DNA from: Bacteroidales bacterium
Lineage (GTDB): Bacteria > Bacteroidota > Bacteroidia > Bacteroidales > JAADGE01
Assembly (NCBI GenBank): GCA_021648725.1
Contig: JAKISF010000012.1
Location: forward strand, 20,261 to 84,260
Length of the DNA: 64,000 nucleotides
Direction of reading: 5' to 3'
In this document: one piece after another, positions 36,723-47,200 of the stretch
Layout: the number at the start of each line of letters is the position of its first letter
Numbering within the stretch: position 1 is the first letter of the stretch
Program-made: the position numbers and the translations under genes
The notes under the pieces: generated by a model
What the model was told of the DNA's origin: nothing
The model's input: only the letters and a program-made list of their open reading frames with translations
The model's database searches: none

Positions 36723-37000
36723 TTACTCCTCCGGATAATATACCTGCAAACAGCAAATTCCTTGAAGGAGTAGGAGAGAGTGCCTGGTTTAATATCAAAG
36801 CAACAAGCAAAAAAAATGAATTTATAATTAGTCGCTACACAACAGAAGGTACTTTAGAATGTTCAAACACCTTCATTATCCAAACTCCAGGGTTTGACAT
36901 TTCAAAACAATATGAGTTTACTTATGTATCTCATTGTACAAAATGTACCTTGTTACAGAATAATAAACGGCATATCTTGTTAAAAATAAGGAAGATATAA
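36719..37000 (+). CDS. C-terminal block of the split papain-like protein
   Basis: Read from the ATG at 36719, which overlaps the previous stop as ATGA, this 93-residue frame begins MITPPDNIPANSKFLEGVG. It contains ESAWFNIKATSKKNEFII and ends with YVSHCTKCTLLQNNKRH, where two cysteines sit as C-x2-C. It has no signal peptide and no independent fold signature. The same block is, as far as I recall, the C-terminus of intact homologues of the preceding gene. It may be made as a separate subunit by coupled re-initiation, or as a fusion by frameshifting. A sequencing or true one-base mutation is the alternative. Confidence 0.6.
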   Translation: MITPPDNIPANSKFLEGVGESAWFNIKATSKKNEFIISRYTTEGTLECSNTFIIQTPGFDISKQYEFTYVSHCTKCTLLQNNKRHILLKIRKI

Positions 37001-37167
37001 AACAGCCTGCTTCTTTAAATCGGTAATAATCACATAATTAGTTTCTTATGAAAAGAAATTTAATGTTGATGCAACTTTTTTGCCGAAAAACATATCATAT
37101 TATTAGTGATATTATAATTATTATTACTATTTTTACCTACTTTTTTCTTATTAAAATAATTGGATGT

Positions 37168-40100
37168 ATGGGTAATTTAAACAAATTTTTACAACAGCTG
37201 TCATTAATTTTCTTATTATTAGGTGTATATAATATTGTATTTTCTCAAACAATAGTGTATCAAGATTTTGAAGGAGGTGCCGATAACTGGAATTATTCAG
37301 AATCTCCGGTTGCTTATAATGTGTCCGGAGATATTTGGGACATAGTATCATCATTAAACTCTGTTAATCCTTCAAGTAATAGTGCGATGTGGGGTATGCA
37401 AGATTTAGATAATGCAAGCGGTGGCGGAACTTTTGACCATACTCTTACATTTGCTTCTGTAGATGTAAGTACCGTAATAGGAGCACAAATTTCATTTGAC
37501 TACTATACATTCGGATTTGAAATAGGTGACTATTTAAAATATGAAATTTTTGAAGACGGAGTAGGACAAGGGCAAATCCGGTTAGATCAAAATACCCAAG
37601 AATGGAGAACTATAACATATAATGTACCGGATGTTGTTAATAGTGTTTACATTGTACTGATCGGTTATATGGATACAGGTTCCGATTACGGAATGTTTGA
37701 CAATGTTAAAATCAGTGGTACAACAAGCGGAAGTCCGTTAGTTGCTGTTTCGCAAACAACTTTTAATTTTGATAATGTTTATACAGGAACTTTTAATTCT
37801 GAGCCGGTGCAATATACTGTAAGAGGTGCAAATTTAAGTGCTGATATTGTAATCACAGCTCCTGCCGGATATGAAGTATCTACATTTTGCACTTCCGGTT
37901 ATGCAAATTCTCTTACATTGACACAATCCGGAGGAACAGTTGCGGAAACAACAATTTATACAAGGTTTAATCCAAACAGTTACGGTATTTTTACGGGTAA
38001 CTTTACACATACTTCTACCGGGGCAACAACTAAAAACATTGTAGTTGACGAAACAAATGTTGCATCAAATTTACCCGGAACATACTATAGCACAGCCACG
38101 GGAACCGGAGCAACATTAAAAACTCAACTTCATAATATTATTAACGGGCATACGGTTATAACCTACGGTGATTTATGGACTAACTTTTACACAACAGATG
38201 ATAAACCAAACAGTCACAAAGTTTGGGATATGTATTCAGATCAAGCTTGCGGGACACCTGCTTATGAATACCAATTCGGTATAGATCAAACCCGAACAAC
38301 TGTTACAGTTGTTGAAGGAGATACTTATGAAAGAGAACATACATTTCCTAAAAGTTGGTGGGGTTACACAGACGGCGTAGGAGATACAATGTACACTGAT
38401 ATTTTTGCAATAATCCCTGCAGATGCGTATTGTAACAGAGAACGTGTGAATTACCCTTACGGTAAAGTTACAGCACCATCAATTACTTTTACAAACGGGG
38501 CAATGGTCGGTCCGAATACTTACGGTACTTATACCGGAACTGTTTATGAACCTGTTGATGAATATAAAGGTGATTTAGCACGAAATATGTTTTATATGGC
38601 AACACGTTATGACGATATTATAGCCGGATGGGAACTTAACAGCCCGCGAGGTGATGCCGCTCTTAACGGAACACAATGGCCGTCTTTTGAACAATGGTTT
38701 ATAGATATGTTGCTCAGTTGGCACATTCAAGATCCTGTTTCTCAAAAAGAAAAAAACAGAAATGACGATATCTATCTTGTACAAGGCAACCGAAATCCTT
38801 ATATTGATAATCCGAACTTTGCAAATTTAGTCTGGGGAACACCGGGAACTTCCACAATTACTGCCGGCACAGCTGCTCCGGCTACAATATCTTCTTTAAC
38901 CGATACACAAATTGAAGCTGTTTTAAATTTTGAGTTTGTATTTAACGATGACGGATTAACCCCGTCTGCCGATACAGAACCCACAATGTTTTCGCAACTC
39001 GAAATTGTGCAGGGTATCGGTAATGCCGTAGAATTAGCAGATTGGACACAAGCCATAGCAGGGGCGGAACTTTCTGACGGTACAACAATCGTTGCGGCAA
39101 CAATATCATCAACAAAATTAACCTTTTCTCCTTTGGCATTTTCAAGTGCAGGTGATTTTGGTTATATAGCAGATAACGGAAGCAAAACATACACACTTAA
39201 AATTTGGCTTAATTCCGCACTTGGCGGAACTCTTCCTGCTACCATCGACGGAAAAGATTTTGTATTTGATATTTTAGCTTCAGGATTTACTTTTGAAGGA
39301 ACAAGCAGCACTCTAGCCGACGGTGAATCTGAAACTTCGGGAGACGGTCTTAATGTCGTTGAGGTTATTGCTACTGCTCTTAATATAATTCAGCAACCTT
39401 CCGATGCCAATGTTAATATTGCAATGGTGCCCGATGTCACTATTGAAGCAATTGATGCAAACGGAAACAGAGATTTAGACCATGCTGATAATATTACTGT
39501 GGTTTCCACGGGAATTACTACTGTTTCTCCTATTATAGGATTGCTCTCAAACGGCTTAGCAACATTCTCAAATATAGTACATAGTCAAGCAGGAGTAGGT
39601 TTGATATTAACTGCTTCATCGGGAACATTACCGGATATTAATTCCGGAACATTTATTATTTCTGCTCCTAAAAGTGCAGATTCTGATGTTATACCGGTTG
39701 CAGCCAGTGAATCTGCTACGGTACCGTCTAATGAAAACACCCCCGGACCCTTAACTTCCGTGCAGGGAATACAAGTTTGGCAATTTACGATTAGAGACGG
39801 AGGAGGCTTGGCTGATGCTGATGAATTCGCAACAATTGTAAATCAGATTGTTATAACGCAAAATGCAGGTAATTCTATGAACGATTGGGATGATGCAATT
39901 TTAGCATGTGATTTGTTCGACGGAACAACACATATCGCTTCTGCTGTTATAGGAAATACAACACTTACATTTTCCGGTGCTCCGTTGGTTACGGTGCCTG
40001 ATAACGGAAATCTTACGCTTACATTAAGACTTTCTCTTCAGTTGAACCCTAATAACTTAGGTAATAACTTGGACGGAGATGATTTTGTGTTTAATATATT

Positions 40101-43100
40101 AAGCACAAATATAACTGCCGATGCTTCAGGTTCAGGATTTAGCTCATTTACGGGGACTCAATCAACAAACAGTATGAACGTTTTTGAGATTGTAACTACC
40201 AAGTTATTGTTTGTTCAGCAACCTACAAGTGTAGGTGTCGGTATTGCAATGACACCGGATGTAACTGTCGAAGCAACAGACGCAAACGGAAACAGAGACT
40301 TAGATTTTAATGCAAATATTACATTGACTTCAACAGGAACTATGACAGGAGACCCTATTACTGTTACAGCAGTTTCCGGGTTAGCAACATTTTCAGGTAT
40401 AATACATACAGCAATAGGTACAAATTATACAATGACGGCATCAACTGTAAGTCTTACTGATGCAACAAGTACAAATTTTGATATACTCGATATAACGGTT
40501 TTAGAACCCGGAGATTTAATGGTATTAGCTGTAAATACAGACAATCAAATTATTTCAGGAGAAGAATTTACATTCATTTGTTTTAAAGATTTAAAAGAAG
40601 GAACTGCCATTGATTTTACCGATAACGGTTGGGAAAGAGATTTTCCGGGTAAGTGGGGAGGCACAGAAGGAGTAATCAGACTTTCAAGAGCAGGAGGTGC
40701 CGGTATCTTACCTGCAGGAACCAGTGTAACTGTTGTGATGAATGATGCTGCCGGTTATAATGAAACCGACTTTGATATATTTGTCGGAGGAGTAGATGAA
40801 TTGCTTGGAACTCCTAAGTGGACAATTTCTGAATTAAATCCGACAGACGGCTCAGGTTATAATATGAATGCATCTGATGATTTATGGATTATGCAAAACG
40901 GAGATTGGATAGAAAATGATACAAGCACAGATCCTACAAATCAAGATGATGATTATACCGGTAATGTTCTTTACGGTTGGACTGCAACAGGTTGGCCGGG
41001 AGGTGATGCTGCAAGTTCCACTTCATTTTCAAACCTATACCCATTCTCAGATTGCTTTAATACAGATGTAAGTGCCGGTTTATTAGATGAAACCGGAAAT
41101 AATGCAACAGCAACTGAAAGAAGCAAAGTAAGATATACCGGAGATACAACAGCAACTTCAAAATACGGCTGGATTGCTCGTGTAAATGATGTTGCAAACT
41201 GGACAGGTTTTGACACTGATTCTAAATATGATACATATTCTGACGGGACTCACCCTAATTATGAATACAGGCAAACAGGAATTACAATAACAATTAATCC
41301 CGGCGGTTTTGTTTCCGGGGTTTGGACAGGTGCCGGCGGTGTTGAATGGTTTGATTGTGCAAATTGGCAAAACTTAACCGTTCCTGATGCAACAACAGAT
41401 GTTTTATTCGGAACAGCTGCCGTAAGCAATGCGATTATTGACGCTTCAACGCCAAAAGCAATAGAATATGGCGGAATTGCAGAATGCAACGATTTAACAA
41501 TATCTAACCAAAGTTTAACACTTGAAGCTAGTGTGGATAATAAAATAGAAGTTAACGGAAATTTATTAATTGACGGCACAGGTGTGTTGGATATGGATGA
41601 CGGCACCGTGGCTGATGACGGACAAATGTATCTGTCAGGAAACTGGACAAATCAAGGAAATTTAAGTTCATTCTTGCAAGGGCATAGCACAATACATTTA
41701 TTAGGTACCGGTTTACAAACAATTTCTACCGACGGAACATTTGAAGAAAGTTTCTATAATTTATTGGTAAACAATACTTCAACAACAGGAATTCAGCAAA
41801 ATTCTGATGTTACTGTTGAAGGAGAACTAACCCACATTTTGGGCGAACATGATTTAAACGGAAACAATATTACATTACAAGGGAATTATACAAATACTTC
41901 AGGCTTATTTATAGGTGATATAGCTTCAGATTTTACGATTATCGGTGCAGGTACTTTAGGAGATATTTATTTTGAAACAGATTTCAATCTGAATAATTTT
42001 ACTATGAACCGTGCGGCAACAAATGCAAATCTTATGACGAACCTATCCGTAAATTCAGATATGACAATTTCGGCAGGTTCTGTTACATTAAATTCCCCGA
42101 ACCAATACGATGTTTTCGGATTGTTAAATAACTCAGTAGGAACAACAGGGCTTATTATTAAGTCAGATATTAACGGAACAGCTTCTTTAATTCATAATAC
42201 TGCTGTTGTAAATGCAACTGTTGAACGTTATTTATCCGGTTACAATTGGCATTATGTTTTTTCTCCGCTTTCAGCTGTTCCTTTAACGCAAGTAAATCAA
42301 ATTGACGGAACAGGAAACATAAATCCGAACTTTTATTTTTATGACGAAACACAAGCTGATTATTGGGATGCAACAACTATATACGGAACAAGCGGGTGGA
42401 CAACTGCTGTTGATTTTGCCGTTGATAAAGGTTATATTCTTTATCATACAGCTAATCTGACATATAATTATACGGGCGGAAGTTTATTTGCAGGGCAAAA
42501 AGATTTTACTCTTTCATATAATGACAGCGGAACAGGAAATATTAATACAAACGGAGTAACAGCAGATTGGGACGACTTTGAAGGATGGAACTTGCTCGGA
42601 AATCCTTATCCTTCTGCAATAGATTGGGATAATGCCGGTATAGATAAAACATATATTGAAAATGTAATATATTATTATGATGATTCGGTAGATAAATACC
42701 TGTATTACGGAAGCGGAACAACTTTTTCGCAAGGTATTACAGTCGGAGGAGGTTCAAGTTTTATTCCTGCGGGGCAAGCTGTTTTTGTGAAATCTTTAAG
42801 CAACGGTAACACACAAAACTTAGCAATCCCGAATAATGCTCGAGCACATAGTTTACAGGCTTTCTGGAAAACACAAAATAAAAATAATAATTTGATAAGA
42901 ATACAAATTGAGAATGAAGGTTATACCGATGAAACAGTTATTCGTACTTTAATTCCCGAGTCAAATGTTTCGGAAGGCTTTGATGCAGATTATGATGCAC
43001 ATAAATTATTTGCAATTAATAAAACAAATCCGCAATTATATACCGAAGATTTGCCGGGTTCTCATTCTTTTGCAATAAACAGTATTCCTGAAATTCACGA

Positions 43101-43860
43101 AAATAAAATTGTTCCTTTAAAAATGCACATAGGTAAAAACGGAATATATGCATTGCATACAACTGAATTTAATTTTGAAAATACTCACGTTTGGTTAGAA
43201 GATGTTGTTCTTAACACAAAAACTCGTATTTATGAGCATAAAGCCTATCATTTTTCTCAATCTGTTGAAAATTATGAAAATCGCTTCTTTTTGCATTTTG
43301 ATATAAATAATAAACCTGTTGTTAATATTAAAATACCTGATCAAGAAACTGAGGTTCATGAAGACTATATATATAATTTGCCCGAAAATGTTTTTATTGA
43401 CAACGATTTTGAAGATGTTTTAACAATAACAGCAAGCCTGTCGTCAGGCGAAGAATTGCCTGTTTGGTTAGAATTTAATTCCGAACTAATGAATTTTTCG
43501 GGAATACCCGACGAAGTTCAGACTTTAGAAATTAAACTTACGGCAAAAGATATATTCGGGGCGGAAGTTTCTGATATTTTTTCTTTAAATGTAAAAAGCC
43601 TTGTTTCGGTTTCCGTTTTAAATGAGCAATCTGTTTTTGTATATCCTAACCCTACTAATGATGTTATTAATATTTTTATTAAGAACAATAATTTAAAAGG
43701 TAATATTAAAATATCAAATGTTAACGGTCAAGAACTGTTTAATAAAACAATCAATTCAAACAATTCTAAAATTGATTTAAGTAAATATCCGTCGGGTGTT
43801 TATTTTATTGAAATAAAAACAAATAATAAAACTGTAATAAAGAAAATTGTTAAAAAATAA
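37168..43860 (+). CDS. Giant T9SS-exported Endonuclease I-family nuclease
   Basis: From the ATG at 37168, which begins a clean signal peptide ending NIVFSQ, the product has about 2,230 residues; an in-frame ATG at 37048 would add 40 residues with an extra hydrophobic run. In order: a choice-of-anchor/MAM-like domain (37250-37720), an Ig-like domain, an Endonuclease I (NucM) domain at about 38070-38840 with catalytic YEREHTFPKSWWG and QGNRNPYIDNP, two copies of a 'FxFxI' secreted beta module, invasin-like Ig repeats (39370-39660 and 40200-40490), and a lamin-tail-like module (40510-41250). A long beta-rich tail with a cadherin-like Ig domain follows, then a type A sorting domain (VYPNPTNDV ... 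IVKK). It probably degrades extracellular DNA or RNA. Confidence 0.88.
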   Translation: MGNLNKFLQQLSLIFLLLGVYNIVFSQTIVYQDFEGGADNWNYSESPVAYNVSGDIWDIVSSLNSVNPSSNSAMWGMQDLDNASGGGTFDHTLTFASVDVSTVIGAQISFDYYTFGFEIGDYLKYEIFEDGVGQGQIRLDQNTQEWRTITYNVPDVVNSVYIVLIGYMDTGSDYGMFDNVKISGTTSGSPLVAVSQTTFNFDNVYTGTFNSEPVQYTVRGANLSADIVITAPAGYEVSTFCTSGYANSLTLTQSGGTVAETTIYTRFNPNSYGIFTGNFTHTSTGATTKNIVVDETNVASNLPGTYYSTATGTGATLKTQLHNIINGHTVITYGDLWTNFYTTDDKPNSHKVWDMYSDQACGTPAYEYQFGIDQTRTTVTVVEGDTYEREHTFPKSWWGYTDGVGDTMYTDIFAIIPADAYCNRERVNYPYGKVTAPSITFTNGAMVGPNTYGTYTGTVYEPVDEYKGDLARNMFYMATRYDDIIAGWELNSPRGDAALNGTQWPSFEQWFIDMLLSWHIQDPVSQKEKNRNDDIYLVQGNRNPYIDNPNFANLVWGTPGTSTITAGTAAPATISSLTDTQIEAVLNFEFVFNDDGLTPSADTEPTMFSQLEIVQGIGNAVELADWTQAIAGAELSDGTTIVAATISSTKLTFSPLAFSSAGDFGYIADNGSKTYTLKIWLNSALGGTLPATIDGKDFVFDILASGFTFEGTSSTLADGESETSGDGLNVVEVIATALNIIQQPSDANVNIAMVPDVTIEAIDANGNRDLDHADNITVVSTGITTVSPIIGLLSNGLATFSNIVHSQAGVGLILTASSGTLPDINSGTFIISAPKSADSDVIPVAASESATVPSNENTPGPLTSVQGIQVWQFTIRDGGGLADADEFATIVNQIVITQNAGNSMNDWDDAILACDLFDGTTHIASAVIGNTTLTFSGAPLVTVPDNGNLTLTLRLSLQLNPNNLGNNLDGDDFVFNILSTNITADASGSGFSSFTGTQSTNSMNVFEIVTTKLLFVQQPTSVGVGIAMTPDVTVEATDANGNRDLDFNANITLTSTGTMTGDPITVTAVSGLATFSGIIHTAIGTNYTMTASTVSLTDATSTNFDILDITVLEPGDLMVLAVNTDNQIISGEEFTFICFKDLKEGTAIDFTDNGWERDFPGKWGGTEGVIRLSRAGGAGILPAGTSVTVVMNDAAGYNETDFDIFVGGVDELLGTPKWTISELNPTDGSGYNMNASDDLWIMQNGDWIENDTSTDPTNQDDDYTGNVLYGWTATGWPGGDAASSTSFSNLYPFSDCFNTDVSAGLLDETGNNATATERSKVRYTGDTTATSKYGWIARVNDVANWTGFDTDSKYDTYSDGTHPNYEYRQTGITITINPGGFVSGVWTGAGGVEWFDCANWQNLTVPDATTDVLFGTAAVSNAIIDASTPKAIEYGGIAECNDLTISNQSLTLEASVDNKIEVNGNLLIDGTGVLDMDDGTVADDGQMYLSGNWTNQGNLSSFLQGHSTIHLLGTGLQTISTDGTFEESFYNLLVNNTSTTGIQQNSDVTVEGELTHILGEHDLNGNNITLQGNYTNTSGLFIGDIASDFTIIGAGTLGDIYFETDFNLNNFTMNRAATNANLMTNLSVNSDMTISAGSVTLNSPNQYDVFGLLNNSVGTTGLIIKSDINGTASLIHNTAVVNATVERYLSGYNWHYVFSPLSAVPLTQVNQIDGTGNINPNFYFYDETQADYWDATTIYGTSGWTTAVDFAVDKGYILYHTANLTYNYTGGSLFAGQKDFTLSYNDSGTGNINTNGVTADWDDFEGWNLLGNPYPSAIDWDNAGIDKTYIENVIYYYDDSVDKYLYYGSGTTFSQGITVGGGSSFIPAGQAVFVKSLSNGNTQNLAIPNNARAHSLQAFWKTQNKNNNLIRIQIENEGYTDETVIRTLIPESNVSEGFDADYDAHKLFAINKTNPQLYTEDLPGSHSFAINSIPEIHENKIVPLKMHIGKNGIYALHTTEFNFENTHVWLEDVVLNTKTRIYEHKAYHFSQSVENYENRFFLHFDINNKPVVNIKIPDQETEVHEDYIYNLPENVFIDNDFEDVLTITASLSSGEELPVWLEFNSELMNFSGIPDEVQTLEIKLTAKDIFGAEVSDIFSLNVKSLVSVSVLNEQSVFVYPNPTNDVINIFIKNNNLKGNIKISNVNGQELFNKTINSNNSKIDLSKYPSGVYFIEIKTNNKTVIKKIVKK

Positions 43861-43891
43861 CAGTAAGATAATAGCTGACAAAAGTTGATTT

Positions 43892-43923
43892 TTTGCTTTT
43901 TATTTAAAAAAACTATATATTTG
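43892..43923 (+). promoter_or_regulatory. Consensus promoter far upstream of the 2,972-residue gene
   Basis: TTTG at 43892-43895, 20 bases, then TATATTTG at 43916-43923 matches TTTG-N20-TAnnTTTG exactly. It faces the giant T9SS gene whose ATG is at 44281. Confidence 0.6.
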
Positions 43924-44280
43924 AAACCTAAAAACAGTATTTCCCGTATATAGGAAATAAAGTTTAATAAAACATAATTCATTATGATACAATTCTTTTG
44001 CAAAGTTAAATATATTTCTTTTCAATGTGAATGGTGGGGAGAAATTTTATAATTTAATAGCCTCCTTTCATCTCCGTTTTTATTTCGAATAATACCTTTT
44101 TGAATATAAAACAATACATATTTAATAATTCTGACAATAAATTCAGAAGAAAATATAAAAAAAATATTTACAGAAATTGCAACCTTTTCTGTTTATTCTT
44201 AATCTATATAAATATAAAGTATTATGTAGTAATTGAATATTACTGAAATAACTAATACAAAATACATAAATAAGTAAAAC
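43924..44280 (+). other. Gene-free leader of about 350 bases
   Basis: No open frame of interest is present. If the promoter at 43892-43923 is used, this is an unusually long AT-rich 5' leader, with one GC-richer patch at about 44030-44080 containing GGTGGGGAG and CCTCC tracts. I see no recognisable riboswitch or terminator. Confidence 0.4.
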
Positions 44281-47200
44281 ATGAAGAAGATTTTTATTTT
44301 TTCGTTGTTGTTTTTATTAACAACTGTAGGATTTACCCAAAAAATATTATTTGATAATACAAAAAGCGAACAAGCAGGTAATGCCGACTGGATTCCGGAT
44401 GCAGACGCTCCGATTCCGTTTCCTGCACAATCCGGGATTACAGGAAATTCGTTCCCGACTCCAACCGGTGATGTTGATACATACTGGTCAGGTGCCCTGT
44501 CAATGTGGGGAATAGAAATGGCTAAACGAGGTTATACTATTGAAACTTTACCGAGTTCCGGAAGTATTACTTACGGTGATGCCGGGAATACACAAGATTT
44601 ATCAAACTATGATATTTTTGTAGCCTGTGAACCTAATAATCCTTTTACGGCAGCGGAAAAAACAGCTATACTTACTTTTGTTCAAAACGGAGGAGGTCTC
44701 TTTATGATTGCTGACCATAATATTGCCGACAGAGACGGGGATGGATGGTCAGCTGATGAGGTTTGGAACGATTTAATGGCAGGAGACCCTTTCGGCATGC
44801 AATTCAATACAGCTTCAGATATAACGGAAACAATAAGTACCAACATTGCAAATTTACCGGGCGATCCGTTATTACACGGTGTAGCCGGTGATGTTGACGG
44901 AGTAGAGTTTCACGGAGGAGCTACTTTAGACATAAATACGACAAACAATCCTTCTGTAATAGCGGTCGCTTATGAAACAGGGGCTGCAAATCCCGGTACT
45001 GCCGGTGTCATGTGTGCTTATGCTACATACGGAAGCGGAAGAGTTGTAGGTTTGGGAGACAGTTCTGCGGCAGAAGATGATACACCTAACGGCGGAACGA
45101 CATATCCCGGATGGATACAACCCATAGGCTCTACTTACGGAGCTATATTTGATATGGACAACGGCCGTTTAATTACGAATGCTACAATTTGGCTTCTCGG
45201 AACAGCAGGACCTGCACTTTCAGCAACACCTTCATCAATAACCGGATTAGATTATGTTACAGGAGCAGGACCCTCTGCCGAACAAACATTTGATGTTTCG
45301 GGAAGTTTATTAGACGGTTCGCAAGTTACAGTTACGGCACCGACTAATTTTGAAGTGTCATTAACATCAGGAGGACCTTTCAGTGCAAGTGTAACCATTC
45401 CTTATACAGCACCGACTTTAAGTGCTACAACAGTTTATGTACGTCTTATTTCAGGGCTTGCCGTAAACTCATACAGCGGTAATGTATCCCTTGTCGATAA
45501 CGGAACCGCATCAACAATTAATGTTGCTGTCAGCGGAAATGTGACATCCGGGGCTGCGGGGTGTGCTTCTGATTTGATAATATCACAAGTTAACGAGAAC
45601 GGTGCTGATAAATATGTTGAAATAGCAAATTTTACAGGAAGTTCTGTAAGTTTAATCGATTATGATTTAGTAGTTTATGCTAACGGGGCAACAGCACCGA
45701 CTTCTACTATTGACTTAACTGATGCCGCATCAATAGCAGATGGCGATGTCTGGGTTCTGGCTAATGCCAATGTATCAATTACAGCAGACCAAGTATCAGG
45801 AAGTTTTGCTCCAAACGGAGATGATGTTATTGCTTTAAGAAAAACTTCAACAAATATTGATGTTTTTGGGACTATAGGAAATAGCACTGCTTGGTATGCA
45901 GATCAGCAGTACATTCGGAATTCAAATATTACAGCTCCGACAACAACTTATGCATCCGGTGATTGGATTATTACAGCATATGGAGGTGGCGACCCGGGTA
46001 CTTTAGGTGCACATACTATGGATTGCGGAGCAATCCCGACATTATCTGTTACACCATCTACATTAACAGGTTATTCTTATATTTTTGGTTCCGGTCCCTC
46101 AGCTTCACAAAACTTCAGTTTGTCCGGAACTGACTTAGACGGCACGCAAGTTACCGTAACAGCTCCTACAAATTATGAAGTATCAACTGATAACATAACA
46201 TTCACACCGAGTGTAGTTATTGCTTATACAGCTCCGACATTAGGTGCTACAACAATTTACGTTCGCCTTAAAGCCGGCTTGGCAGTAGGTTTATACAACG
46301 GCGAGCTTGTAACATGTTCAGATGACGGAACAGCTTCGAATGTTACGGTCTCAAATGACGGCGAGGTTTTACAACCGACTTTATCCGTTACTCCTGCAAC
46401 TTTAACAGGATATTCATATATTGTAGGTTCCGGTCCCTCAGCTTCACAAAACTTCAGTTTGTCCGGAGCAAACTTAGACGGAACTCAAGTTACAGTTACG
46501 GCACCCACAAATTATGAAGTATCAACTGATAACACAACATTCACACCGAGTGTAGTTGTTTCTTATACAGCACCTACATTAAATGCTACCACAATTTATG
46601 TCAGACTTAAAGCCGGCTTGGCAGTAGGTTTATACAATGGCGAACTTGTAACATGTTCTGATAACGGAACAGCTTCGAATGTTACCGTTTCAAATGACGG
46701 TGAAGTAACTGCCCTTCCTGCCGTAACATTAGCTGATAACGGAACACAAGTTGCCGCAGCAAATGTTTCTCAAAATACTGCAAAACATAATTTGCACACA
46801 TTTAAACTGACAGTTGCGAATAATACGACCACACTTTCACAGGTAGATTTTACTTCTGCAGGAACTTATATTGCAACTGATATTACTAAATTTCAACTTT
46901 GGTATCATACTGTTAATGATTTAGCAGCCGCAACTCAAATAGGAGCAGATATTTTATTAACTCTCGGAGTCGGCACACATTCATTTACCGGATTGTCGCA
47001 AGCTTTAGCTGTAGGAGATGCTTTTTTCTGGATTACTACTGATATTGATGTAGCCGCAACAGTCGGAAATACAATAAATGTAAATGCAGTTGCAACGACT
47101 GACTTAACATTTACAAGCGGAACAAAATCAGGTTCAACAACAGCCGGCGGAGCACAAACAATAATTGCTTTTGTCGGCCCTTGCGGAACGGAAACCTTTG

